Source: Amphimedon queenslandica (lineage: Eukaryota > Porifera > Demospongiae > Haplosclerida > Niphatidae). From it: 64,000 bases of DNA. Position numbers and translations under genes: made by a program. Of the stretch, positions 44,082-56,530 are shown piece by piece (position 1 is the stretch's first letter; every line of letters starts with the position of its first letter). The stretch lies in contig NW_003546333.1 of NCBI RefSeq assembly GCF_000090795.2, positions 194,130 through 258,129 of the forward strand, read 5' to 3'. The notes beneath the pieces are model-generated. The model was not told where the DNA came from. It did no database searches and was given only the letters and a program-made list of their open reading frames with translations.

Positions 44082-45868
44082 TAGATATTTTCTGAAAGGG
44101 TGACATAGATTTACAACGAAACTAGCAAAACATGCATGTAATAGCAGTAATGAAATATTGTTGGTTTTGTCGATGACGTTTTGTAGAAGTACAAGACAGA
44201 CAAAGGCTATAAAGGGTCGGGCAATGTGTCTGGATCTCTTCAAAAACTGCTACCCATGGATACTGCTGGAATCCGTCTGTCATAGCACTGAATTATTGTT
44301 GAAAGAGCATAACAATTTAAGCTCATACAGAAGTATCTTTCCCATTCCTTTTGTCACATATGACTTTGACTTGGATCACTCAGGACATTAGCTGCCAGAC
44401 TTTTTTCAGGGCACATTGATCTTACAATCGATTTTGTACTCTTCTTATCTCCAGGAACTTTATATGTTTTGCTTCCACTTTGATATGGTATTATTACCTA
44501 GGTACTATAAAAGGCTATCATAAAGTTATTAACATAATATGCATGCACTTACAGATACACTTGGTGATACAGTACAACTGTTTTGCTGGCTATTTAGCCT
44601 CTTCCTTGGTGTTCCTGAACTCATTGCTGCCATGGTACTGGAAGACAAAGGAGATACTAAGACCTTTTCCCTTGATTGCCCCTTCATCTCATCCAACTGG
44701 CTCTTAACAAAATGGCAAGACAGCTCTGTCAACTCATACAGAGCTTCTCCTTTATTGACTTAAGTCTGGTATACACTGTAGCACTTCATACATAAGAAGG
44801 CCTTCTTCATGAGAGAATAGACTTTACTGGTAAGTAAATCATCTGAAGGACCATCATTTGATTCTAGTCGCTTTAAAAGAGAAGTTCCAAGTGCAACTCT
44901 AATGTTATCTGACTTTATAAGACGTCTATTTCTAGTCATAGCTTCTATTTTGTAACACTGCAATCTGATTGGCACGCAGGATTTTTTGCGCACAGAACAA
45001 AGTTCAGTAATGATGTGGATCAGACCCTTCCCTTCCATCCACCCCAATGACTGTAGACTGGGGAATGGTCTGGCTGCGCGAGACTGGAAATCCCAGTGGT
45101 GGTATGAGGAGCCATTTTATATATAAGCAAGAATTTCATTAGTCTCACCCCCATATGACCTTTCAATGTAGTCACAGCATCCTTAAATGTCTGAACAGCA
45201 CATTCAGCAAGGCCATTAGATGATGAGTGATAGGGAGTGGCTAAGATTGGCTTAATTCCATTTTGTCATAAGAGCTGCTTGAATTCAGTGCTGGTAAACC
45301 CAGTTCCATTGTCAGACACTGACTGTTGTGGTAGACCAAATGTAGCAAGAATAGGTCAAAAAGCAGCAAAAGTGGCTTCTGTAGAATTAGAAGGAACAAT
45401 TTTAACATCAATCCATTTTGAATATGCATAGACAATCTTGAGGTATAGATTACCATGAGAAGGACCAGCATTGTCAACATGATGTCGTGACCAGAGTCGT
45501 GAAGGCCATTCCCATTGGTGAAGAGGAGCTTTGGGAGGTTTGTTTTGATTTCTCTGGCAGACATCATATTTCTGGACTGTGGATTTAACATCAAAATTTA
45601 ACCCAACCCACCATACATAAGACAGCCAGACTCTTCATTTGAGTAATTCCAAGATGTGTGTTGTGCAGTTGTTGAAGAACAGTATGATGCCCAGCAGCTG
45701 GAACTACTACTCTGGCTGCCCAAAAAAAAAATATCTACTGTACTAAAGCTCATCTTTAGAAGAGAAGTATGTTTGAAATGAACAATTATCAGGCCAACCA
45801 TGAAGAACGAAACAATAAACAGGAGAGAGAACTACGTCCTTTCCAGTCCAAGCAGCTATTTCAGCAGC

Positions 45869-46059
45869 GGATTCTCAATGTGACGCATGTGCGTCCATCA
45901 CGACCAGAAGTGCTGTATAAACCAATGGGAACATGCGTCAATGAGTCAGATAAAAAAACATTTCTATTCTGACGCATTGACGCATACTCCAATTGGTTTA
46001 TACAGCGCTTCCAGTCATGACGCAAGAGCATGAGAAGCAATGCGTCATATTGAGAACCC
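45869..46059. mobile_element. Fold-back MITE with repeated TGACGCA motifs
   Basis: The two halves are inverted copies ending GGRTTCTCAATRTGACGCA, separated by an A/T-rich loop. Inside, CTGTATAAACCAATGGGA on the left mirrors TCCAATTGGTTTATACAG on the right. TGACGCA occurs repeatedly; it resembles a CRE/AP-1 site. The 191-base unit is inserted in the gypsy fossil. No target duplication was defined. Confidence 0.75.
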
Positions 46060-48186
46060 ACCTTAACAATACAGTCTGACAATTGCTGGATGACAGACTT
46101 GATATACCCAGGAACAGGAATAGGAATAGCTTGAGTATGTAGAGGCAATCGACTCAATGCATCAGCATTAGCAATCTTAGTACCAGGACAACATTCAATA
46201 GTGTATTTATATGTGCTCAAATTTAAGGCCCATCTTTGTATTCTAGCAGAGGCCAACACTGGAACTCGTGTTGATACAGAGAAAAGATATTTCAGTGGTT
46301 TGTGGTCAGAATATATGGTAAAGCGATGTCCATATAAGTATTGATGGAATTTACGGACAGCATAAACAATAGCTAATCTTTCTTTTTAGTAGGAGCCAGT
46401 ATTCAGAAAGTGAAAGCTATGGGGTGTTCCGAATTATCAGCCATCCCATGAGCTAAAACAGCACCCAGTCAATAAGAAGCATCACAGGTAAAAATAATTT
46501 CTTTGGACGGATCAAAATAAATTAAAAAAGAGGATGATTGAAGAAGATCCTTTGCTTTATAAATGCCAGAGATTTGTTGTGAAGTCCACTCCCACTTGGC
46601 TTCTTTCTGGAACAACCTTTAAAGGGGAAAGAGAGAGACGCAAGGCTAGACATCATTTTAGAGTAATAGTAAATGAGTCCCAAAAATTACTTCAGTTCTG
46701 ACAGATTCTTTGGTGCAGGAGTGTTTTGAATAGTACAAATTTTATCAGGTGATGGGTGTAATGGCTCTTTATCTATGACATGCCCTAGATACTCTACTGA
46801 GGGTGTCAAAAAGATGCATTTCTATTTCTTCAGTGTAACACCAGCTCATTTAAGACAATCCATGGCTAGGTCTAGCTTCTGTAGATCATCTGCTTCATCC
46901 TTCGCAGTCACTAGGACGTCATAAATACAAACAGCTACTCCAGGTATGTCATTAAGCAGTGGTTCCATTATTCATTGAAACAGCAGGAGCAGATGAAATT
47001 CCGAACGGTAGTCACTCATACTGAAATAAACCTCGAGTAGTATTAATAGTGTGGAGTCTGATGATAAATGTACTTATTAATAAGCGTGTTGTACATCCAG
47101 TTTACTTAAAGCAACACCTCGCGACATGTCTGTGAAAAGGTCATCAACCCTTGGAAGCGGATAGTTGTTGAGCTTAGAAACAGCATTAACTGTGACATTG
47201 TAGTTTCGACAGATCCTGATATCACCGTCAGATTTGACTACTGAAACGATACAAGCGGCCCAGTTAGAAAACTGAAATGGTGAAATTACACCAGCTGCTT
47301 ACAATCACTGTAACTTATCTTTTACTTTTGCTTTCATTTCATATGGAATGGGTCGACCTTGTAGAAACATGGATGAGTATGAGGTAGTACGTGTATCTCA
47401 GCTTCTACGCCTTGCAATGCATGTAATTCATCTTTAAATTATTATTGGTGTTTTTGAAGAAGGCTTTGTAAACCAAGAGTGTTTCATGAAATGTAATAAA
47501 TGGTGGACCAGTCTAGATGTAGATGCTCAAGCCAGTTTCAACCAAAAAAAGCTGCACCATCTCCTTGGATGATTCATAAGGGCAGGCAGATCACTTTGGA
47601 CTTGTATGTGACAGTCCCAGTTGCTTGAGCAACCAAGGGTAGAACTTGACCGGTATAAGTAAGATGTATAACATCATTAACATCCTCAATTGTCACAGAA
47701 TCCTTTAGTATCGATCGAAGTGTAGATTCACCCATAACCGAGTAAGATGCGTTTGTGTCTAGTTCCATTGTTGCTAAAAACCCATTTAGTGAAAGAGGTA
47801 AAATAGTTGGTGAGAACCTAGAGAAGATATGAAACTGAGTGTATGCATTAGTGTCAGAAGGGTTAATGTCAGTTGTGTGTGTAAAGTGATCTAATTTATT
47901 AGTTTGGTTCTGAGAAGCACGCTACTGTGAACCATGAGAACTTGTTCCTACACTGTAAAAATAAAAGTGTGCATAGCCCACTTTGATGACTTCCAATTTG
48001 TAAAGAAGTGTTGTAGGAACACTCTGGTTTATAGCGGTGCTTTTTTAAGTGTGTTAGGCACACCTAGAGTGCAACTGTGGTGTTCACAAAACACTTGTGG
48101 TGCATTAAATAGAGTTGACATGACTGTCAAGATGTTTTGAAAAGGTAAACATTATACTAAAATAGAGTATTTTTTCTATTTATTAA

Positions 48187-51100
48187 TTAGATATGGTACT
48201 TCATTGGGACAAATAAGTTATCATTGTTTGAAGAATGGTAGAGTGACAGTGGATGATTGTCATAAAACTCAGGCACTTGAATAGCAATGTAACATGCTGG
48301 CTCATTGTAAGTGACACAGTAGGAGTAAAAGTGATAGTCAAATGATAAAGTACACAGTTTCTTTAGAACAACATAGACAATCTCTACTTCGTGCACAATA
48401 ATGTCCACTATTGTACTAAAGTTTTGGCATTGAGTTAGTAGTAGAGATGACAATGACTTGTCCCCGTTTATATTGACATCCCATAATCTTTGCCCAAGAC
48501 ACACTAGATATGATACTTATAGCACATGACAATGTTTTGTTATTATTATACCTTTTCACTTCCGTGTCTGGAATGAAATTTAGCACAGAACCCCACTCAA
48601 GCATTGGCTTTATTTTCATTTGACCTGCAATAATAGTCATTATTTTTAGCATGTATATGCACTGTTACATGGTCCAATAAAAAGCTTGCTTTCAAAAATG
48701 TCACCGGAACTCAAATTATAGCACATTGTTGATGATGTTCTGATAATGTCTTCAGAACATTCTTGAAACATTTTATTCGGTGAGCTAGGTCCTTAAAGTA
48801 ATTGTGCTTTGCCTCAAATCTCATACACCAAAGATTGACTAGTGGGCCACATCTACATTATTAAGCATTATGTATTAACTTTACTATCCAATCAGGATAA
48901 TGTACCATATAGTGCATTTTAGGTATTATATTGCAATCAGGATATAGAGTTGTAAATGTGTAGTGATGATTCCTTATTAATACTCTGAGATGGTCAACAC
49001 ATTCGTGAGATATTGCTGGCGCAAATAAATAATCTATAACTTGTAACAGTGCTAGAAAATTTAGCGAGTGTTCATTATCCTGTGGAATGTGATGTCCAAT
49101 CATAAGTGGAAGTAATCTTCCTAAGCACCACATTTGAGACGCTAAGTATTATTCATAATTTTTTAGCATACAAATTATTATTACCTGTCTGCTTTAAACC
49201 ATGATCTTTACTTTTCAGAATTGTTGCTGATATTACCGATGGCTTATTTAATACGTCATTGATTCCATACGAGAATTTTAGAATGGCATTTTCAAGTATT
49301 GGAATAGTAATGATTTTCTTATTGGTGAAGACATTCAGCATCTCTTTCATGACATATGGAAGACAGCCCTCTAATACGTCGTGCATAACATCAGGCACAA
49401 GGCCTTCTGTGACATGAAAGTAAGCAGACGTGTGAAGGATTGTCTTCATTTATTCCAAATGATGATGAAATGTGCTGATGTGTGGTGTTATTTGTTTGTA
49501 GAACCTTGACATGATATTCATGGGTTGACCGATGACGCTCCTTAAACTCATGAGTGAAAAACTATTATACAGTCTCAATTAACATTACAATAATTATGTT
49601 TCACAATCCTTAGATTGCATTTCATGGTTAACTGCAAAGCAGTGACGACATTTCCGGTGTGCTGATGCTAATGACTTAAAGCCTCCAATATATTGACTGC
49701 CTAAATTGTTGCCCTGAACCACAGATATTGTTCCATGAAAGTGAAACACATTTTGATTAGTTACAATAGTTATGCCCTTCTATGTGTAGCAAGTAATAGA
49801 AATATTAATGATAAAGTATTTGTAAAATTTAAATCGTAACAGACCTCTTCAAGATGTTTTATCTCCCTCATTACAGGTTCAAAGACTTTCTGAGCACCAT
49901 ATTTTTGAAGAGTAGTGGATTTTGTCAAGCAGACCAAATGAATGTTTACGAGTGATGATCGATACTATGGAGATAAATTACCCAACATAAAGTAAAAGGT
50001 AGCTAGTATGTAGAAACAAATTATCATAATTATTAATTTTATTTTTAAATTTTTATTGTACCAATTTTATGTTTCTTGGCTCGTGATCCTAATGGATTAC
50101 ATATTTCTAAGTCATCGTAATACAGTTGGAGTTGAAGCGCTGTTTTGTCATTACTGTACAAAGGGTGCTTTTTGTATGTAGATCCATCACAACAGTCAGC
50201 TAGTAAACCATCATTCATGATTTCTCAAAACCTGCTCAATACATTAACATGTGTATTATCTACATGTACATTTAAATTAAGTGTGTAATATGTATAGTTA
50301 GCTACTCACTTCATTTCTTATAGTATCATTTTTTAGTAGCAGATTTAGGGTACTCAATAAAGGGACATAATACACAACACCACAATCTGTATCTCCATTA
50401 TTTGTGGTTAATTCATGTTTGAGAGGTTTCTATATGATATACATGACAATAATAGTTAAGAACAATTATATCATACTTGATATCCCAGATAGTTTGTGAA
50501 GTAATACTCTTGTTGATGCTTATTATGCAATCCATTGAATGGATTCACAATGTCTGGTTGCTGAAAAACAGATGTAAAGCGTCCCAGTTGTTCATTTGAA
50601 ACTGACACGGATTTCAGTATGTGGTCTAGCTCTTCCTTAATTTGAGACATCTTTGATTGTAACAGATCAGTGAATTCATCTGTTACAGCATTTAAAGCCG
50701 TTTGTGATAGTTTATACCTCTGCTTTAGCTTTAGGAGCATGAGTGCTTGTGGTAGCTGTGGTGGCGGAAGTGATGTTGTTGATGTGGGTTGTTCCTCATC
50801 ATCATATATTTGTGCACTGTCTTCTACATTTGCAACTAATGTTGTTGAATGAAGTTCCAACTCTGCTGTTTCTTTATCTGGACAAGACAAGCCACACTCG
50901 AGTCTGTGATGTCAAAAAACGTGCTTCTTATATGCAGAGTAGGTATTGAATGTTCTAGGACATTCAAGAATGCCACATGTGACATGGAAGGCAGGATCAG
51001 AACAATGTACAGCTATGTGTCTCAAAACAACCTTAAAAGACAGTGAAGCATATCTGTAACAGATTGGGCAAATATATTTGCAATTCTGAGCCATTCTCAA
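48187..51100 (-). CDS. EnSpm (CACTA) transposase with C2H2 finger, multi-exon
   Basis: The first visible exon (51100-50912) has a zinc-finger pair (CPICYRYASLSFKVVLRH, then CPRTFNTYSAYKKH). An acidic linker and a helical part lead to NPFNGLHNKHQQEYYF (about 50.5 kb). Next come YYVPLLSTLNLLLKN, the first catalytic block LYYDDLEICNPLGSRAKKHK (about 50.1 kb), KYGAQKVFEPVMREIKHLEE, VQGNNLGSQYIGGF (about 49.72 kb), PDVMHDVLEGCLPYVM (49.4 kb), IIPKMHYMVHYP (48.9 kb), the Glu block MRFEAKHNYFK (48.8 kb) and a tail ending at 48187. Introns have GT/AG ends. The second catalytic Asp, normally in GDNLG, is Asn here, so DNA cleavage is probably lost. Otherwise few breaks are seen. Confidence 0.85.
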
Positions 51101-52325
51101 TTTTTCCCGCTAAAAAAGATGGTTATTAATAATTAATTAATAATACTTATAACTACTAATTAACTAGATCTATAGAGTGGGCACAGCGAGTCCAGTGCGA
51201 ATAGGCAAACAGGCTTCAACATTTGTCTTCTCAGGTTCTTGGAACGTGTATCCTCTGTTGCTTATTGATTTGTTGGAGTTCAACAGTTTACAGGTATGAA
51301 AACTGCAATATAGATGCTTGTTTATTATGTTTAACCTACAAACACCACTATTGAAGTTGCAGCTGTTTTATTTTTTGAATTTTAGGAGTGACTTTTACTG
51401 TATAGATACAGGATATTAAAGTGCTAAATAGGAATCATAAAGATATATAGTACTACTATTGAATTAAAAACAACAGACTGTAGAACTAGTCAACTTTGTA
51501 GAAGTAGTACTCACAAGTAGTTTTACGGACCTATTCAGGTACACACATATATAACACTTAAGTTTGATACACGTAAATCTACATGTAGCTAGACACACTG
51601 AAAAAGGTGGACCGATGCTTGTAAAAATGCTCACAAGGCAAAACTCAAAGTTTACCATGATGCATGTCGCATTCTATTAATACATGTAAATAAGCATAAA
51701 TAAATAAGTAGAAATGCACTGTGCTACAGAAATATGACTATTGTACCTGTCATGAATTTACTACAAATGGAGAAAAACGCAAGTCGTGTAAAGTTGTACA
51801 TGGTAACATGCATGTATGAAAATAAATAAACAAGGAGTGTAGATATCACAACTAAAACGTTATCAATGCAGCAAATACTATATAGAATTATGACTTGCGA
51901 CTAATGAAACTGATTTTATACAATCATCAGTGCTATGAAACAATCACCATGAAGCTATTGTAGCTCCATTGAAAAACCATTTTGCATGTTGTATAGTTCT
52001 GATTCTTTCAATGCTCTAGCTATAGCCATTAATGGATACGTGTATGTTTCCTATAATGCTAGCTTGTAAAGTACTCCTCCTATAAAAATGTTTTTGAACA
52101 CACACACTTATGAACAACAATAAATTGTCGTTCATTCTAGGATAATTGATAGTTAAATAATAATGAACCACTATTTCTGGTTTTTTGTAGTTTTATTATT
52201 TCCCCAATATCTAGAAATTTGTGTAACTGTTGTATTGGGTAAAGTAACAATAATAATACACAATACTTGTACAATATTTGTCCATATTGTCTACTTTAAA
52301 TAACTGCTCCGCTCTTTTTGATATC

Positions 52326-53169
52326 NNNNNNNNNNNNNNNNNNNNNNNNNNNNNNNNNNNNNNNNNNNNNNNNNNNNNNNNNNNNNNNNNNNNNNNNNNN
52401 NNNNNNNNNNNNNNNNNNNNNNNNNNNNNNNNNNNNNNNNNNNNNNNNNNNNNNNNNNNNNNNNNNNNNNNNNNNNNNNNNNNNNNNNNNNNNNNNNNNN
52501 NNNNNNNNNNNNNNNNNNNNNNNNNNNNNNNNNNNNNNNNNNNNNNNNNNNNNNNNNNNNNNNNNNNNNNNNNNNNNNNNNNNNNNNNNNNNNNNNNNNN
52601 NNNNNNNNNNNNNNNNNNNNNNNNNNNNNNNNNNNNNNNNNNNNNNNNNNNNNNNNNNNNNNNNNNNNNNNNNNNNNNNNNNNNNNNNNNNNNNNNNNNN
52701 NNNNNNNNNNNNNNNNNNNNNNNNNNNNNNNNNNNNNNNNNNNNNNNNNNNNNNNNNNNNNNNNNNNNNNNNNNNNNNNNNNNNNNNNNNNNNNNNNNNN
52801 NNNNNNNNNNNNNNNNNNNNNNNNNNNNNNNNNNNNNNNNNNNNNNNNNNNNNNNNNNNNNNNNNNNNNNNNNNNNNNNNNNNNNNNNNNNNNNNNNNNN
52901 NNNNNNNNNNNNNNNNNNNNNNNNNNNNNNNNNNNNNNNNNNNNNNNNNNNNNNNNNNNNNNNNNNNNNNNNNNNNNNNNNNNNNNNNNNNNNNNNNNNN
53001 NNNNNNNNNNNNNNNNNNNNNNNNNNNNNNNNNNNNNNNNNNNNNNNNNNNNNNNNNNNNNNNNNNNNNNNNNNNNNNNNNNNNNNNNNNNNNNNNNNNN
53101 NNNNNNNNNNNNNNNNNNNNNNNNNNNNNNNNNNNNNNNNNNNNNNNNNNNNNNNNNNNNNNNNNNNNN
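52326..53169. other. Assembly gap (844 N)
   Basis: Undetermined bases between the two divergent genes of the CACTA element; the shared promoter region may be hidden here. Confidence 1.
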
Positions 53170-53891
53170 GTCAAACCATTAATAAAAATGGCCACCAGTA
53201 TGTACTTCCTGACTATTGTTTATTTAGCTGTTTCATCTGGTGAATGCAGGCTCTACGAAGCTGTAAAGCTTGCAATCCTGGCATAATGAAGGCAAACACT
53301 CAATCAAGTTAGTATGCAGTTAATGTTTTTGTGATACACTGATGTTTGAAAGTGAACAAAACTCTATGAGAGATTGCAGCCCATTTTGCTAAACTTGAAG
53401 AACTTTTGCCAAGTGATGGAACATACATCAGTAGAAAACAATATTATAAACACAATCATATTATTAAAAATTAAAGTACTCTCAATATGTTCAAGAATTC
53501 TTTACTCAGTTTTCAACCATTTTAAAAAGTTAAGCAAAGTTTATTGCATGTCACTTTTGAGAAAAAAATTGAAAAAATTATATGTTGTAGAAAAAGTATA
53601 AAGGAAACAATTTGTGTTCCGAAAACTAAATTGTGCATTCAGCCCGTTGTACCTTAATATAGCTATGGTTAAAGTAACTGCATTGCCTATAAATTGCATG
53701 GTTTTTATATAAATTATTATAGTCGGATATAGTTGTGGTAACAGTAACAGCTGTTGAGCAAATTGCTTATAAGTTGGCTTATAAATACATAGTCAGGGAA
53801 CCTACATTGTGCAGGGGTTAGTCATGTCCAAATAGTTTTAATGTAGTAGTTTCTGCTGTAAGTTTTATTATTACTAAACATTTTAGTTACA

Positions 53892-54967
53892 ATGCCAATA
53901 AGTGTACTGATTCAATACAATAAGCACAAAAGAGTCCTGCAGGTAGACGAGCCTACTATACCTTCGCTACGAGAGATATTCAACTCATCATTTCAGGTAA
54001 ATAGATGAACACCTTGTGTTATGAACTTTAAGAGTGCTGTTGAAGCTGATTTAAAAAGTCATAACATGTCTACTTCTACTTACCGTCTTTTCATATCTGA
54101 TGTTGCTTCATTTATGCTAGCTTACAAACAGTATCCAACAGACGAAGATTGGACAACTGTAACAAGAGCTATTTTTAAAGAATACCCATTTCTTAAACCC
54201 ATAGGATGTGGTACAACTTATGTAAGTTATACCAGATTATCGACTGTGTATAAATATAATTATTTATTGTTAGGGTGCTATTAACAAATTAAAAGCTTGA
54301 TTTAAAGAATTTCGTCGAGTTACTCCTGCAACAAAAACCCAGTCTGCTTTAACTAATCAGAAAAGCCCCATTCGTAAATCTCCTGGAGTAAGTATCAGCA
54401 TTCCTATGCCAGAAGTCATGGGTGGAGAGGATAAGTTTTCTTTTGATCAGCATAATAAACTCTTAAAAGCTGAACTTTCAAAAAGCAAGCCAAACAGAAT
54501 TGTAGTAAGTGAGGTAATGGATTTATTTTTTGCCATAAGACGAGACATCATTAATAACAGCTATCCTGGTATATTGTCATTATTTGAGACTTATCCAGCA
54601 TTGCAGGATTATGACCAAGTAAGAATCTGTATCCTATTCCTAATTTGCCTTTTTTGTTGTAGCTATGTCAACAACACTTTAATTTTAGATTTTTGTTACC
54701 ACATGTACATATACTATATATTATTTCTTATTTATTTTCAGTTAACCACAGAAATGTGTCGCATTATGAAGAAAAGCCCAGAATTTATTGCTGATGCTAT
54801 GAAAGCCTGGCTTTCGTTGTATGATAAAATGGTAAAGCAGTCAGAAAAAGAATCAAAATCAAATTCCAAGCTTAAAGTAGTTTTGAAGGACACAAATTAT
54901 AATAGCGGTATAAATGGCATATTATTATTATTATTATTATTGTCATTATTATTATTATTGTTGTTGT

Positions 54968-55001
<34 letters not shown>

Positions 55002-55478
55002 CATCATTATTATTATTATTAGACACACCTAGCGTGCTGTTTGGTTTGATGACTCTGCCCTACGTTGTACCTGATCATAAAACCAAGATCTCACACTCTA
55101 CACTAATTCAATTTATTACTGTAAGTATGAGTAATTTATAACTCATTTGCAGATGTCAATCTTTTCTATTAGGAATTTGAGGACCTGCAGTATGAAATAA
55201 ATAAGATTCAAATAAATACACCTTAACTACTAGTTGAGGGTACTTATGAAAGTCCTGTGAAGGTTTTTCTTGTTACAGATCGTCTCTTTATTTGTGAAGT
55301 CCCTCTTCATTCTGCTCTCTTGGCACTTCTTTCAGCATATTTTGTCTACTACGTCAGGTACCCTAGTGGCTTCAATAACTTCTTTTCCTTCTTAGAAGTA
55401 GTACTCTTTGGTGTTATACCTGAAAAAGTATCTACATCAGTGACTAGGTTGCTCACAAACCAAAAGTGTGAAGAATAA
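53892..55478 (+). CDS. CACTA accessory protein (SAMD3-like transposon ORF)
   Basis: Exon 1 (53892-53995) reads MPISVLIQYNKHKRVLQVDE and ends at CAG|GTAAAT. A 260-base exon near 54021-54225 has KQYPTDEDWTTVTRAIFKEY followed by PFLKPIGCGT. Later exons have EDKFSFDQHNKLLKAELSK and VMDLFFAIRRDIINN (54.4-54.6 kb), LTTEMCRIMKKSPEFIADAM, SVLFGLMTLPYVVPDHK (55.03 kb) and LLALLSAYFVYYVRYPSGF, ending at 55478. This order matches proteins often annotated as SAM-domain-3-like in fish and cnidarians and carried by EnSpm-type transposons. Their role is unknown; an accessory part in transposition is inferred. A TTATTA microsatellite fills one intron (54920-55020). One TGA after AINKLKA (about 54299) may break it or lie at a splice junction. 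Confidence 0.7.
54918..55020. repeat. (ATT)n microsatellite
   Basis: About 100 bases of TTA/ATT triplets with TTG and TCA interruptions, inside an apparent intron of the CACTA accessory gene. Confidence 0.95.
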
Positions 55479-55823
55479 AGACTATATGAACCTATAAAAG
55501 AACAAAACGTAACTACATTCTATTATGTATTTATGTACATTGCATTACATTTTTTTCATTCATGCACTTCCTCTTTAAAAAAATTAAGATTGTTTTTAAT
55601 AATTTTATTCTTTGGAAGTGTGCTTTTAACAATTTTAAAAGTGTTCTGAAAACAATACTTCAAAATGTGTCATCTGAACACATCATGGAAGTGTGCTATA
55701 AACACATATCAAGTGTGCATATTGGGACAAGTATGGCACACCTATTTTAGTGTGGGAAGCACACTTTCTTTTTTACAGTGGATAGTTTCGCTTTGACACA
55801 CTTTAGCAATGTGACCGACTTTG

Positions 55824-56530
55824 CTACCAGATCTTCATTTCCCTTGTATGAATACAGGATGGAGCAAGGAGGGGACCTCCACAATGATGACATGTAGGTT
55901 TGTGAGATTGTATATGAGAAGTAGGCTGTTTAGCCTTAAGGTTATGAATGCAAGTAGAGCGTAACTCAGGGAGCTTCATATGCTTAGCTTGAGTAGTCTC
56001 CTTTTTCACTAAGTTAGCTATCTCTATAGCACATTCAAAAGTAAGGTCATCACTCTCTGTGAGAAATCGCTTCTTTGTAGACTTATGTAATAAGCTACTA
56101 AAGACTGACCTGTTATGAAGAACTATGGGTTGCAATTCAGTAGTGTACCGACCATGAATGATTAGTTTCATGAAGCTAACCACAAAATCTGCTATGGTTT
56201 CTTGTGATTTCTGGCACCAACATTGAAAGCTGTACTGCTCTGAAACAACAGAAGACTGTGGCTGGAAATGAGTGGTGACAGCCCCTACTGCCTCTTCGAA
56301 GGATTTTCTTTCAGGAATAAGGAGATTTGCAAGGAGGTTGTAATGCTTACGACCAAGTGAGTTAAGAAGGAGGTACTTCTGCCTGTCATCCTCGGTGCCA
56401 TTTCCCATGACAATGTTCCTTCCTCGATAAACATAGCGAGGGTATATTTCCCGACTCTGGTCAAAAGTATCTACGTGCCATTGATGCCATTACAGCAAAG
56501 TGAAAATGAAGTAGTATGAAGAGCGTCGTA
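55824..56530 (-). pseudogene. Gypsy gag region (fossil)
   Basis: The minus strand shows a capsid-type helical region followed by a C-x2-C-type zinc knuckle (CHHCGG), typical of Ty3/gypsy gag. It is the 5' part of the fossil whose pol region lies beyond the CACTA element. Broken. Confidence 0.75.

Larger units (their letters stand above)
35873..44939 (-). pseudogene. DUF6589-type protein of element 1, interrupted by element 2
   Basis: The start at 44939 opens MTRNRRLIKSDNIRV. A cysteine pair (AFLCMKCYSVYQ) follows, then a Ser-rich linker, then THCPTLYSLCLSC. Element 2 interrupts the protein within SPFQKISMILYAGDCGTK; without it and one 9-base repeat the codons run on. Downstream pieces are an acidic stretch (38.1 kb), LLVGGDQLTRKQIETAKD and EDWHAREIFFE (37.2-37.0 kb), DFFKLIMRSHILATAMKFF (36.7 kb), PGDGLRMLCTWRYLMIIF and GKNISCDLMMEHLNWLCK (36.4-36.1 kb), ending at 35873. 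GDQL and DWH resemble acidic catalytic sites but this is unproven. Stops and a few frame changes are present. Confidence 0.75.
34790..45086. mobile_element. DUF6589 + RecQ-helicase transposon, element 1
   Basis: A RecQ-like helicase (plus, 34.8-35.83 kb) converges on a DUF6589-type gene (minus, 44939 down to 35873). Element 2 (38400-44072) is inserted in the latter. The right end is at 45086, where GGTCTGGCTGCGCGAGACTG abuts the gypsy integrase. The left end and the first half of the helicase are missing beside the LINE. The gene pair resembles the Academ-type transposons that carry a superfamily 2 helicase (AcademH); that link is recalled, not verified. Confidence 0.7.
47951..55780. mobile_element. 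CACTA/EnSpm DNA transposon, about 7.8 kb
   Basis: The ends are inverse: CACTGTAAAAATAAAAGTGTGC on the left matches, with two differences, the right end read inward, giving the CACTG start of animal EnSpm elements. Subterminal motifs such as AGTGTGC and ACACTT recur inside both ends. The element carries a transposase gene on the minus strand and an accessory gene on the plus strand, reading outward from a centre that includes an 844-base assembly gap. It sits inside the gypsy fossil. No clear 2-3 base duplication is visible. Confidence 0.85.

Noticed and set aside
47951-47956. A clear 2-3 base target duplication for the CACTA element
   Set aside because: Left flank CTA and right flank GAT do not match, so none is claimed.
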